From NCBI RefSeq assembly GCF_036030735.1, contig NZ_CP107928.1, positions 3,844,001 through 3,908,000 of the forward strand: 64,000 nt of DNA, read 5' to 3'. Shown one piece after another: positions 9,781-18,497 of the stretch; position 1 is the stretch's first letter; every line of letters begins with the position of its first letter. The notes under the pieces are model-generated. The model saw nothing but the letters and a program-made list of their open reading frames with translations. It had not been told where the DNA came from and ran no database searches. The translations under genes were made by a program, and so were the position numbers. The stretch comes from Streptomyces sp. NBC_00425. Lineage in GTDB: Bacteria; Actinomycetota; Actinomycetes; Streptomycetales; Streptomycetaceae.

Positions 9781-12201
9781 CTACTGGCCGAGGAGCGGGT
9801 TCGCGGGATCGTCGCCTTGGCCGGGCGGATCGTCCGGCTTCGGCGACGGGGACGGCGACGAGGACGGCGACGAGGACGGCTTCGGCGACGACGACGGGGA
9901 CGAGGACGGCGACGAGGACGGCTTCGGCGACGACGACGGCGACGTGCTCGGCTTGGGCGAGGACGACGGCGAGGCACTGGGCGACGGCGAGGTGGACGGG
10001 GACGGCGACGACGTGCGGACGGCCGCGCCCTGGTCGGTCTCCAGATCGAACTTGCTGACCTTGGTCGAGACGCCGAAGGTGTAGGTCGCCCAGATCTGCG
10101 CCGGGAAGCCACCGCCGTTGATGCGGCCCTTGGTCGAGGTCAGGCCCGTCGTCGCGCCGGTCAGCGGCACCTGCGCGTGGGTCTTGGCGTCCTCGCCGAA
10201 CAGGCCGACCGAGGTCACCAGGTCGGGGGTGTAGCCGGTGAACCAGGCGGACTTGTTGTTGTCGGAGGTGCCCGTCTTGCCGGCCACCTTCTGGCCCTTG
10301 CGCAGCGGGTTGTCGCGCACGGACTTCTTGGCCGTGCCGTCGTCGACCACGCCGGTGAGGACCGAGGTGACGGAGTCGGCGGCCTCCCTGTCGATCACCT
10401 GGCCGCCGACGGCCTTGGCGAGCTGGAACGACGGGTGGGCGCTGTTCTGCGCCGACTTGATGATCGCCGGGGTGACCTTCTTGCCGTGGTTGTCGAGGGT
10501 GGCGTAGACACCGGCCATCTGCAGGGGACTCGCGCTCATGGTGCCCAGGGTCTGGGCGGGCACGGCCTTCAGGCCCTTGGTGTCCATGCCGAGGTTGCCG
10601 GCGACCTTCAGCACCTCGGGCATGCCGACGTCGACGCCCATCTGTGCGAAGACGGAGTTGATCGACTGGTTCAGCGCCGTCTGGACGGTGACGTCGCCGT
10701 AGTCCTGGTCGTCCTCGTTCTCCGGGGCGAAGCCGATGTCGCTGCCGACGACGGGGCGCTTGCTGGTGCCGTCGTAGAGGGTGTCGGCGGTGATCTGCTC
10801 GCCCTTCTGCGTCTTGGCGTTCTCGTCGAAGGCCGCGGCGAGGATCACGGGCTTGAAGGTGGAGGCCGGCTGGTAGTCGGTGCGGGTGGCGTTGTTGACG
10901 AAGTGTTCGGTGTAGCCGACGCCGCCGTACATCGCCTCGACCGCGCCCGTCTTCGGGTTCACGGACACCGCGCCGGCCTGGACGTCGCCGTCGACCTTGC
11001 GCTTCTTCTTGTCGAGCTTGCTGGTCAGCTGTTCCTTGACCGTCTCTTCGAGCTTCTTCTGCTTGGCCTTGTCGATGTTCAGCTCGATGTTCCAGCCGCC
11101 CTTCCTGACCAGGGCGTTGGCGGACTCGAGATCGTCGGCGGCGCCCTGGGCCACGAGCTGGCGGGCGAGCTCGGCGTTGGCCGCGTCCACCAGGTAGCCG
11201 ACCTGGCCCTCCTTGCCGGGGGCGGCCTTGGGCTCCTTGGGCTTCGGGAACGTCATGGCGTCGCGTTCCGACTTCTTCAGCCAGTCCTGCTCGACCATGT
11301 TGTCCAGGACGTAGTTCCAGCGTGCCGTGACCAGGCGTTGGCCCGTGGCGGAGGCGGAGGACCAGTCGTACTGGCTGGGGGCCTGCAGGAGGGCTGCGAG
11401 GTAGGCGCCCTGTGCGACGCTCAGCTTGCCGGCGTCGACGCCGTAGTAGGCCTGGGCGGCGGCCTGGATGCCGTAGGCGCCGCGGCCGTAGTAGCTGGTG
11501 TTGATGTAGCCGGCCAGGATGTAGTCCTTGGACTCCTCCCGGTCCAGCTTGAGGGAGATGACCAGTTCCTTCAGCTTGCGCGTGACGGTCTGTTCCTGGC
11601 TCAGGTAGTAGTTCTTGACGTACTGCTGGGTGATCGTCGAACCGCCCTGCGCGCCCTTGCCCATGAGCGTGTTGAGGACACCGCGGGTGGTGCCCTTCAG
11701 GTCGACGCCGGCGTCGGTGTAGAAGGACTTGTTCTCGGCGGCGACGAAGGTGTGCTGGACGGGCTTGGGCACCTGGGCGAGGTCGACGTTCTCGCGGTTG
11801 AGTTCGCCGTCGCGGGCGAGGATGGCGCCGTTGCCGTACTTGTAGACGTTGCTCTGCAGGTCGGCGTCGGGGTTGCCCTTGGGGATCGGCGTGCTCACGT
11901 ACAGCCAGACGAAGGCGCCGATCACGGCGACGGTCAGACCGAGGAACGTGCCCAGTATCTTCTTCCAGGTGAAGATCCGGCGTATGAGGCTCTTGTCCTT
12001 CTTGCCGGCCTTCCCCCTGCCGCCCTTGGCGCTCTTCTTCGCGCCTCGGCGGGCGGCCGCGCGACCGCCGGTCGCGGCCGCGGCCGCGCCGGTGGCCCCG
12101 GGGGCGGGGGGCGCCACCGACTCCGTCTCCGTCGAGCGGTTCCTGGGCGCCGCGCGGCGGCCACCGCGCTGTCGCGCTCGTCTCTCTTCCGCTCGTCCCA
12201 T
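9781..12201 (-). CDS. Class A penicillin-binding protein (glycosyltransferase/transpeptidase)
   Basis: This 806-aa bifunctional peptidoglycan synthase has a basic Ala/Arg-rich cytoplasmic tail, then one transmembrane anchor (about residues 88-108). The GT51 glycosyltransferase domain holds catalytic Glu156 in AAENKSFY (the usual EDxxFY is varied) and the GGSTITQQ motif. The transpeptidase domain has S447-TFK450, SINSVF and K642-TGT. The last ~70 residues are a Ser/Pro/Lys repeat tail (SSPKPSSSPSSSP units), probably a wall-spanning spacer. It polymerises and cross-links peptidoglycan at the outer membrane face. It starts at ATG 12201 and is divergent from the SPFH gene. Confidence 0.95.
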   Translation of the reverse strand: MGRAEERRARQRGGRRAAPRNRSTETESVAPPAPGATGAAAAATGGRAAARRGAKKSAKGGRGKAGKKDKSLIRRIFTWKKILGTFLGLTVAVIGAFVWLYVSTPIPKGNPDADLQSNVYKYGNGAILARDGELNRENVDLAQVPKPVQHTFVAAENKSFYTDAGVDLKGTTRGVLNTLMGKGAQGGSTITQQYVKNYYLSQEQTVTRKLKELVISLKLDREESKDYILAGYINTSYYGRGAYGIQAAAQAYYGVDAGKLSVAQGAYLAALLQAPSQYDWSSASATGQRLVTARWNYVLDNMVEQDWLKKSERDAMTFPKPKEPKAAPGKEGQVGYLVDAANAELARQLVAQGAADDLESANALVRKGGWNIELNIDKAKQKKLEETVKEQLTSKLDKKKRKVDGDVQAGAVSVNPKTGAVEAMYGGVGYTEHFVNNATRTDYQPASTFKPVILAAAFDENAKTQKGEQITADTLYDGTSKRPVVGSDIGFAPENEDDQDYGDVTVQTALNQSINSVFAQMGVDVGMPEVLKVAGNLGMDTKGLKAVPAQTLGTMSASPLQMAGVYATLDNHGKKVTPAIIKSAQNSAHPSFQLAKAVGGQVIDREAADSVTSVLTGVVDDGTAKKSVRDNPLRKGQKVAGKTGTSDNNKSAWFTGYTPDLVTSVGLFGEDAKTHAQVPLTGATTGLTSTKGRINGGGFPAQIWATYTFGVSTKVSKFDLETDQGAAVRTSSPSPSTSPSPSASPSSSPKPSTSPSSSPKPSSSPSSSPSSSPKPSSSPSSSPSPSPKPDDPPGQGDDPANPLLGQ

Positions 12202-12413
12202 GAGTCCGCTCGCTCCGCTTCCTACTCGGCAGTCACACCCGTGCCCGGGGCAGGGCCAGGTCAGCTCAGAAAGCTAACACCGCTCGCCATGACGGCGTGC
12301 TCCCGATCCGGTCTTCGCGGGGCGTGAGAATGCGCACCCCGCACGACGGAAACCGTAGAGCGTCCCCACCGATTCGACGTGCGAGACGGGCACAGGGTTG
12401 CCATCCCGGGGTA

Positions 12414-12427
12414 AAGTGATATCACTT
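12414..12427. promoter_or_regulatory. 14-bp palindromic operator candidate upstream of the SPFH gene
   Basis: AAGTGATATCACTT is a perfect palindrome 53 bp before ATG 12480, in the region shared with the divergent penicillin-binding protein gene. A TTGCCA (12398-12403) lies upstream at -35-like distance, so a repressor bound here would cover a promoter. The regulator is not identified. Confidence 0.5.
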
Positions 12428-12479
12428 AGCTAGACAGCCGATCGCTGAATCAGCTGCTGACGAGAGACGGGGGACCACC

Positions 12480-13442
12480 ATGTCCGCACACGATCCTTCG
12501 GCCACCGCCGAGCACATCCACGCCGTCGACACCGCCGACGCGCCCGACATGCCCGCCCCGCGCGTGCACGAGTTCCCCGCGCACAGCGTGGGGGGCGGGG
12601 TCGCGCTGCTGCTCGGACTGCTCGGACTGCTGGCCGGCGGCGGGCTGATCGCCGCCGGCGCCGTGGTGACCGCGGCCGGTCTCAAGGCGGCGCTCATCGT
12701 CGCCGGCGTGCTGGTCGCCGTGGCCGCGTTCCTCGCCATGTGCGGACTGAACACGGTGGCGCCGGGCGAGGCGCGCGTGGTGCAGCTCTTCGGCCGCTAC
12801 CGCGGCACCATCCGCGAGGACGGACTGCGCTGGGTGAACCCGTTCACCTCGCGCGAGAAGATCTCCACCCGGGTCCGCAACCACGAGACGGCCGTGCTCA
12901 AGGTCAACGACGCCTACGGCAACCCGATCGAGCTCGCCGCGGTCGTGGTGTGGAACGTGAAGGACACCGCGCAGGCCTCCTTCGAGGTCGACGACTTCCT
13001 GGAGTTCGTCTCCACCCAGACCGAGGCGGCCGTGCGGCACATCGCCATCGAGTACCCCTACGACTCGCACGACGAGAACGGGCTCTCGCTGCGCGGCAAC
13101 GCCGAGGAGATCACCGAGAAGCTGGCCGTGGAGCTCCACGCGCGCGTGGAGGCGGCCGGCGTGCGGATCATCGAGTCCCGCTTCACCCACCTCGCCTACG
13201 CTCCCGAGATCGCCTCGGCGATGCTCCAGCGCCAGCAGGCGGGCGCGGTGGTCGCGGCCCGGCGGGAGATCGTGGACGGGGCGGTGGGGATGGTCGAGGC
13301 CGCGCTCGGCCGGATCGCCGAGCAGGGCATCGTGGAACTGGACGAGGAGCGGAAGGCGGCGATGGTGTCCAATCTGATGGTGGTGCTGTGCGGGGACCGG
13401 GCGCCCCAGCCGGTGCTGAACACCGGAACCCTCTACCAGTGA
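12480..13442 (+). CDS. SPFH/band-7 domain membrane protein
   Basis: This is a 320-aa protein. A His/Asp-rich N-terminus of about 35 residues is followed by two closely spaced hydrophobic helices (about 38-80) and then the SPFH/band-7 domain (about 85-270), beginning [32 protein letters not shown]. These proteins oligomerise on the inner membrane face and scaffold microdomains; the exact client is unknown. Its stop overlaps the start of the next gene (GTGA), so the two are translationally coupled. RBS GAGACGGGGG precedes ATG 12480. Confidence 0.92.
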   Translation: MSAHDPSATAEHIHAVDTADAPDMPAPRVHEFPAHSVGGGVALLLGLLGLLAGGGLIAAGAVVTAAGLKAALIVAGVLVAVAAFLAMCGLNTVAPGEARVVQLFGRYRGTIREDGLRWVNPFTSREKISTRVRNHETAVLKVNDAYGNPIELAAVVVWNVKDTAQASFEVDDFLEFVSTQTEAAVRHIAIEYPYDSHDENGLSLRGNAEEITEKLAVELHARVEAAGVRIIESRFTHLAYAPEIASAMLQRQQAGAVVAARREIVDGAVGMVEAALGRIAEQGIVELDEERKAAMVSNLMVVLCGDRAPQPVLNTGTLYQ

Positions 13443-13753
13443 CGGTCCCCTCCGGGGGGACGGCCCCTCAGGGCCGGCCGCAGCGCAAGCAGGTGCTGCT
13501 GCGGCTGGACCCCGCGGTGTACGAGGCGCTGGCCCGGTGGGCCGGGGAGGACCTGCGGTCCGCCAACGCCCAGATCGAGTTCCTGCTGCGGCGGGCGCTG
13601 CGGGAGGCGGGGCGCCTCCCCGGCGACGCCGGCCCCATGCCCCGCCGTGGCCGGCCCCCCGGAGGAAGCCCGCCCGGAGGAAGCCCGCCCGGAGGAAGCT
13701 CGTCCGGGGGAAGCCCTGCGGGCGGGGCCCCGCCCGGGCCGCCGTCGGCCTGA
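13439..13753 (+). CDS. Small ribbon-helix-helix-like protein coupled to the SPFH gene
   Basis: This 104-aa protein begins at GTG 13439, overlapping the SPFH stop by four bases. Residues 15-60 (KQVLLRLDPAVYEALARWAGEDLRSANAQIEFLLRRALREAG) look like an Arc/HicB-type ribbon-helix-helix fold: a beta strand with alternating residues, then two helices. The C-terminus is a run of PGGS units encoded by 15-bp direct repeats (about 13655-13725). It may regulate its own operon, perhaps through the palindrome at 12414, but that is inference. Proteins of this kind are often annotated as HicB-like antitoxins; no toxin partner is present. Confidence 0.75.
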   Translation: MTVPSGGTAPQGRPQRKQVLLRLDPAVYEALARWAGEDLRSANAQIEFLLRRALREAGRLPGDAGPMPRRGRPPGGSPPGGSPPGGSSSGGSPAGGAPPGPPSA

Positions 13754-13885
13754 TCGCCCCGCCCGGTCGCCCGGAGAGTGGGCGCGGCTGTTGCAGAACG
13801 GTGACAACCGCCTCCCACCTGCGTACCCCCACCCCCCGCTGCCACCTGCGCACTCCGCGTATACACACGGGGTATACACCGCATG

Positions 13886-13891
13886 TACAGT
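13886..13891 (+). promoter_or_regulatory. -10 of the padR promoter with upstream GTATACAC repeats
   Basis: TACAGT lies seven bases before ATG 13899 and no Shine-Dalgarno is present, so the transcript is probably leaderless. Upstream, 13858-13880 holds two close copies of GTATACAC, the sort of AT-rich dyad that PadR repressors bind, suggesting autoregulation of the operon. Confidence 0.5.
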
Positions 13892-13898
13892 CCTTGCC

Positions 13899-14423
13899 AT
13901 GTCCATCGGTCACACCCTTCTGGGACTCCTGGAGTCCGGACCCCGCCACGGCTACGACCTCAAGCGGGCCTTCGACGAGAAGTTCGGTCATGACCGGCCG
14001 CTGCACTACGGCCAGGTCTATTCGACGATGTCGCGCCTGCTGAAGAACGGGCTCGTCGAGGTCGACGGCATCGAGGCCGGCGGCGGACCCGAGCGCAAGC
14101 GGTACGCGATCACCGACGCCGGGATCACCGACGTCGCGCGGTGGCTCGCCACGCCCGAGAAGCCCGAGCCGTATCTGCAGTCCACGCTCTACACGAAGAT
14201 CGTCCTCGCGCTGCTCACCGGCCGCGACGCCGCCGACATCCTCGACGAGCAGCGTGCGGAGCACCTGCGCAGCATGCGCATCCTCACCGACCGCAAGCGC
14301 AGCGGCGACCTGGCCGACCAGCTGATCTGCGACCACGCCCTGTTCCATCTCGAGGCCGACCTGCGCTGGCTGGAACTGACCGCCGCGCGCCTCGACAGAC
14401 TGAAGGCCACGGTGACCGCATGA
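13899..14423 (+). CDS. PadR-family transcriptional regulator
   Basis: This 174-aa regulator has an N-terminal winged-helix PadR domain (residues 3-80, LLGLLESGPRHGYDLKRAFDEKFG ... VYSTMSRLLKNGLVEVDG) and a C-terminal helical dimerisation domain (Vir_act_alpha_C-like). PadR proteins repress adjacent efflux genes and release on ligand binding. The stop overlaps the ATG of the ABC ATPase gene (ATGA), so the regulator and transporter form one coupled operon, with the repeats at 13858-13880 as the likely operator. Confidence 0.92.
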   Translation: MSIGHTLLGLLESGPRHGYDLKRAFDEKFGHDRPLHYGQVYSTMSRLLKNGLVEVDGIEAGGGPERKRYAITDAGITDVARWLATPEKPEPYLQSTLYTKIVLALLTGRDAADILDEQRAEHLRSMRILTDRKRSGDLADQLICDHALFHLEADLRWLELTAARLDRLKATVTA

Positions 14424-15109
14424 ACGCCCCCGGGGGATCCCTGCTCGTCGCCGAGAGCCTGCGCAAGGCCTACGGCCCGACGATGGCGCTGGACGGCGCC
14501 GACTTCTCCATCCACCCCGGCGAGGTCGTCGCGGTGATGGGCCCGTCCGGCTCCGGGAAGTCGACCCTGCTGCACTGCCTCGCCGGCATCGTGACGCCCG
14601 ACTCCGGATCGATCATGTACGACGGCCACGACCTCGCCACGATGAACGACGCGCAGCGCAGCCGGCTGCGGCGCACGGAGTTCGGGTTCGTGTTCCAGTT
14701 CGGCCAGCTCGTGCCCGAGCTGACCTGCGTGGAGAACGTGGCGCTGCCGCTGCGGCTGAACGGCACCCCGCGCAGGCAGGCCGAGCGCACCGCCCTGAGC
14801 TGGATGGAACGGCTGGAGGTCGACGACCTCGGCAGGAAGCGGCCCGGAGAGGTATCCGGCGGGCAGGGGCAGCGGGTCGCCGTGGCGCGCTCGCTCGTCA
14901 CCAGCCCCCGCGTGCTGTTCGCCGACGAACCGACCGGCGCGCTGGACTCGCTCAACGGCGAGCGGGTGATGGAGCTGTTCACCGAGGCCGCCCGGACGGC
15001 CAACGCGGCCGTCGTCCTCGTCACGCACGAGGCCAGGGTCGCCGCCTACTCGGACCGCGAGATCGTCGTCCGGGACGGCAGGTCGCGTGACATGGAGCGC
15101 GTGATATGA
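14420..15109 (+). CDS. ABC transporter ATP-binding protein (MacB/LolD type)
   Basis: This 229-aa ATPase has Walker A GPSGSGKST (about residues 42-50), Q-loop FQFGQ, signature VSGGQGQRVAVARSL, Walker B VLFADEPTGALDS and H-loop VTHEA. It belongs to the class that energises FtsX-type permeases in drug or peptide export and envelope homeostasis. It overlaps padR upstream and the permease downstream by ATGA junctions, so all three proteins are likely made together. Confidence 0.95.
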   Translation: MNAPGGSLLVAESLRKAYGPTMALDGADFSIHPGEVVAVMGPSGSGKSTLLHCLAGIVTPDSGSIMYDGHDLATMNDAQRSRLRRTEFGFVFQFGQLVPELTCVENVALPLRLNGTPRRQAERTALSWMERLEVDDLGRKRPGEVSGGQGQRVAVARSLVTSPRVLFADEPTGALDSLNGERVMELFTEAARTANAAVVLVTHEARVAAYSDREIVVRDGRSRDMERVI

Positions 15110-17451
15110 GTCCGGGTCAGTGGTCCAGGGATCTGGGCCTGGGAATCCGGTTCGCCTTCTCCGGCGGACGGGAGGGGTGGATCCGGGCCGTCCTGACGGC
15201 CGTCGGCGTCGGGCTCGGCGTCGCCGTGCTGCTGCTGACGACGGCGGTGCCGAACGTGATCTCGGTGCGGCACGAGCGCGAAGAGGCCCGGCTGGACTGG
15301 TCGTTCGTCGACCCGCCGCCGGCCAAGGCCGACGACACCCTGCTCATCGCACAGGTCGACACCACGTTCCACGAGAAGGACGTCCGCGGCCGGCTGGTGG
15401 AGCCGGAGGGGCCGCGCTCGCCGCTGCCGCCCGGCGTGAGCCGGTTCCCGGCCAAGGGCGACATGCTGGTCTCGCCCGCCCTGAAGAAGCTGCTCGCCGC
15501 GGACGGCTCGGCGCTGCTGCGGGAACGGCTGGCGTACCGCGTCGTCGGGACCATCGGCGAGAGCGGGCTGGTCGGTTCGCAGGAACTCGCCTACTACGCG
15601 GGGGCCTCCGGGCTCGCCTCGCACGTCGAGGGCTACGGGGCGACCCGGCTGAAGACGTTCGGCAACCCGCAGCGCACCAGCGAGAAGACCGACCCGGTGC
15701 TGCTCCTGCTGATCCTCGTGGTCATCGTGGTGCTGCTGATGCCCGTCGCCGTGTTCATCGCCGCCGCCGTGCGGTTCGGCGGCGAACGGCGCGACCGCAG
15801 GCTCGCCGCGCTCCGGCTGATCGGCTCCGACGGCGGGATGACCCGGCGCATCGCGGCCGGCGAGGCACTGGCGGGCGCGCTGCTCGGCCTGGTCCTCGGC
15901 ACGGTGTTCTTCCTGTTCGGCCGCCAGGTGGCCGGCACCGTCGAAGTGATGAACGTCAGCGTGTGGCCCAGCTACCTCAACCCGTCGCCCGTGCTGGCCG
16001 CACTGGTCGCGCTGGCGGTGCCCTCGGCCGCGGTGCTGGTCACCCTGTTCGCGTTGCGCGGCGTGGTCATCGAACCCCTCGGCGTGGTCCGCTCGACGAA
16101 GCCGTCGCGCCGCCGGCTGTGGTGGCGGCTGCTGCTGCCGGTGGCCGGCCTCGCGCTGCTCTATCCCATGATCGGACAGGGCCGCGGCAACGGCGAGTTC
16201 AACGAGTACCAGGTGATCGGCGGCGTCCTGCTGCTCCTCGTCGGGATCACCGCCCTGCTCCCGTGGCTCGTCGAGAAGGTCGTCGCCCGGCTCGGCTCGG
16301 GCGGCGTCGCCTGGCAACTGGCCGTACGAAGGCTCCAGTTGAGCAGCGGTACGGCGGCCCGCATGGTCAACGGCATCGCGGTCGCGGTGGCCGGGGCCAT
16401 CGCCCTGCAGATGCTGTTCGCCGGGGTCGAGAGCGACTACACGGCGGCCACGGGCAAGGACGTGCATCTCGCCCAGATGCAGGTGACCGTGCCGCGCGGC
16501 CCGTCGCTGACGCACACCAGACAGGCGTTCGCCGACACCGCCGGCGTCAGCAAGGTCACCGCCCTGTGGGAGCAGTACCTGGGCGACAAGTCCTGGAAGT
16601 CGCAGAACGGCCCGGACCTCTCCACCGAGCTGATCGTCGGCGACTGCACGGCCCTGCGGGAGCTGGCGAAGCTGCCGTCGTGCAGGGACGGCGACCGTTT
16701 CGCCCTCGAGGGCAGCGAGTACCCCAGCTATGCACCGAAGCTGAACGTGCCCGGCAAGAAGCTGTACATGGAGACGGACGGCTCCTTCCCCGGGAGGACC
16801 ACGGAGATTGTCTGGACCGTGCCCGCGGGCGTGCGGAAGGCGCAGGCGATCGAGGACATGACCGGTCAGCGGCGCGGCGGCTTCCTGCTGACGCCCGGCG
16901 CGCTGCCCAAGGAGGCCGCGACGGCGCTCCGCGGTCAGCTGTACCTCTCGTTCGACGAGTCGGTGCCGGACGCCTACGACCGCGCACGCAACACGGCGGC
17001 GCGGCTGGATCCGCTGTCCCAGCCGATGAACTGGTCGGCCACCCGGCAGGACCTGAAGTTCTCCTCCATCCGCACCGGACTGCTCGTCGGGTCGGCGTGT
17101 GTGCTGCTGCTGATCGGGGCGAGTCTGCTGGTCTCGCAGCTGGAGCAGCTGCGCGAGCGCAAGAAGCTGCTGTCGGCCCTGGTCGCCTTCGGCACCCGGC
17201 GGCGCACGCTGGGTCTGTCGGTGCTGTGGCAGACGGCCGTCCCGATCGCGCTGGGACTGCTGCTGGCCATGGCCGTGGGTCTCACGCTGGGCACCGTCCT
17301 GCTGAAGATGACGCGCACGACGGTCCGCGTCGACTGGGGCAGCGTGCTGGCGATGACCGGCTTCGGCGCGGCGGTCGTCCTGATGGTGACGCTTGTGAGC
17401 CTCCCGCCGCTGCTGCGGCTGATGCGGCCGGACGGCCTGCGCACGGAATGA
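15106..17451 (+). CDS. FtsX-family ABC transporter permease
   Basis: This 781-aa membrane protein has an N-terminal helix (about residues 24-46) followed by a large extracytoplasmic domain, then a first FtsX core of three helices (about 200-325). Further helices follow around 335-450 before a second extracytoplasmic domain (about 450-640) and a second FtsX core (about 645-775). The pattern matches a duplicated FtsX permease pairing with the upstream MacB-type ATPase. Substrate is unknown; adjacent PadR control suggests a toxic compound or antibiotic. A strong hairpin terminator follows. Confidence 0.92.
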   Translation: MSPGQWSRDLGLGIRFAFSGGREGWIRAVLTAVGVGLGVAVLLLTTAVPNVISVRHEREEARLDWSFVDPPPAKADDTLLIAQVDTTFHEKDVRGRLVEPEGPRSPLPPGVSRFPAKGDMLVSPALKKLLAADGSALLRERLAYRVVGTIGESGLVGSQELAYYAGASGLASHVEGYGATRLKTFGNPQRTSEKTDPVLLLLILVVIVVLLMPVAVFIAAAVRFGGERRDRRLAALRLIGSDGGMTRRIAAGEALAGALLGLVLGTVFFLFGRQVAGTVEVMNVSVWPSYLNPSPVLAALVALAVPSAAVLVTLFALRGVVIEPLGVVRSTKPSRRRLWWRLLLPVAGLALLYPMIGQGRGNGEFNEYQVIGGVLLLLVGITALLPWLVEKVVARLGSGGVAWQLAVRRLQLSSGTAARMVNGIAVAVAGAIALQMLFAGVESDYTAATGKDVHLAQMQVTVPRGPSLTHTRQAFADTAGVSKVTALWEQYLGDKSWKSQNGPDLSTELIVGDCTALRELAKLPSCRDGDRFALEGSEYPSYAPKLNVPGKKLYMETDGSFPGRTTEIVWTVPAGVRKAQAIEDMTGQRRGGFLLTPGALPKEAATALRGQLYLSFDESVPDAYDRARNTAARLDPLSQPMNWSATRQDLKFSSIRTGLLVGSACVLLLIGASLLVSQLEQLRERKKLLSALVAFGTRRRTLGLSVLWQTAVPIALGLLLAMAVGLTLGTVLLKMTRTTVRVDWGSVLAMTGFGAAVVLMVTLVSLPPLLRLMRPDGLRTE

Positions 17452-17497
17452 CGTACCGCGTGACGTACCGCGTGCGCACGGTATGAGCCGTGGAGAC

Positions 17498-17529
17498 GAC
17501 GGTCCCTCCCCGCCCGGGGAGGGACCGTC
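17498..17529. terminator. Hairpin terminator between the permease gene and the roadblock operon
   Basis: 14-bp arms GACGGTCCCTCCCC and GGGGAGGGACCGTC surround a GCCC loop, between convergent genes ending at 17451 and 17535. Confidence 0.85.
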
Positions 17530-17534
17530 CGCGT

Positions 17535-17963
17535 TCACAGCTGGTACTCCCGTACCACCCTTCGCACCTGCGCGAACAGCATGCCGACGTTCACGGACTT
17601 GCGGCAGACGACCACCGCGACCACGTCCTGCTGCTCGGTCATCCGCACGAACAGGTGAGTGAGGTTCTCACTGTTGACGAGGATCTCCTGGAAGAAGTGG
17701 TTGTCGCTCTGCACCCCGCGACGCTCCTTGAAGACGTCCTCGATCATCACGACCGTGCGTCCCTGGAACAGGTCGAGCGTCGCCCCGGCCAAGAGGTCCA
17801 GTACCTCCGGCGGGTGGTTGTCGACGGTCTCGTAGGACAGGAGCATGCCGGTGGACATGTCGACGACGCCGGAGGCGACGCAGTCGGGGGCATCCGTGCG
17901 CAGTGACTTGACCAGGCCCATCACCTGGTCGGAGAAACCCGGGGTCATACGTTTCGTCGCCAT
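17535..17963 (-). CDS. Roadblock/LC7-like protein, third gene of the mini-operon
   Basis: This 142-aa soluble protein contains VDMSTGMLLSYETVDNHPPEVLDLLAGATLDLFQGRTVVMIEDVF, an alpha/beta arrangement like roadblock/longin proteins that act as non-enzymatic regulators or scaffolds of small GTPases. It starts at ATG 17963, four bases after the stop of the upstream roadblock gene. No GTPase or histidine kinase gene of a Streptomyces conservon (cvn) is present nearby, so the partner must be elsewhere or absent. Confidence 0.7.
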   Translation of the reverse strand: MATKRMTPGFSDQVMGLVKSLRTDAPDCVASGVVDMSTGMLLSYETVDNHPPEVLDLLAGATLDLFQGRTVVMIEDVFKERRGVQSDNHFFQEILVNSENLTHLFVRMTEQQDVVAVVVCRKSVNVGMLFAQVRRVVREYQL

Positions 17964-17967
17964 CCCT

Positions 17968-18393
17968 TCAGACTCCTTCGGCGGTCTTCACGGTCGTCCC
18001 GTCCGCCGCGGTCCGCGCGGTCGTCCGGTCGGTGAGGATCAGGTCGATGCGGCGCAGGGCCGGCTGGGTCGCCCGGTGCAGGCGTTCCACGTCCATGCCC
18101 TCGTCGCCGAGCACGACCATCAGCGCGGTGTCTCCCACCGCGTAGAACGCGGCGCAGCCGTGGCTGCCGTAGGCCACCGTGCGGTGCAGGGCGCCGCGGG
18201 CGGTCGCCTCGGCGGTGCGGCGGGCCAGGCCGAGGCCGGCCGCGGCGAGGGCGGCGAGGCCCTCGGGGTCGATCGAGTCGGCCGTGTCGGCGGCGATGAG
18301 CAGTCCGTCGGCCGCCGCGACCGCCGTGTCGGTGATCCCGGTCACCTGCTCGCGCAGGCCGCGCATCTCCCGCGCGAGGGCTTGGTGGTCCAT
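17968..18393 (-). CDS. Roadblock/LC7 domain protein
   Basis: This 141-aa protein starts at ATG 18393 (MDHQALAREMRGL), preceded by a GGGGAG ribosome-binding site. The roadblock fold shows in VTGITDTAVAAADGLLIAADTADSIDPEGLAALAAAGLGLARRTAE, with a conserved AADGLL strand and a long helix. Members such as CvnB and MglB regulate small GTPases. It lies between an unrecognised larger gene and a second roadblock-like gene on the same strand. Confidence 0.85.
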   Translation of the reverse strand: MDHQALAREMRGLREQVTGITDTAVAAADGLLIAADTADSIDPEGLAALAAAGLGLARRTAEATARGALHRTVAYGSHGCAAFYAVGDTALMVVLGDEGMDVERLHRATQPALRRIDLILTDRTTARTAADGTTVKTAEGV

Positions 18394-18497
18394 GAGTGCA
18401 ACTCCCCTGATTCTGATGGCATGTGACCGTCTGTTCTCTGTGGGGGGTTTCCGCGTGCCGTGGTGTCCCGCGTGGCCGTGGGGGTTCTGGCGGGCCG

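Noticed and set aside
13439..13753. HicAB toxin-antitoxin pair
   Set aside because: Only a ribbon-helix-helix-like partner is present; there is no HicA-like toxin next to it.
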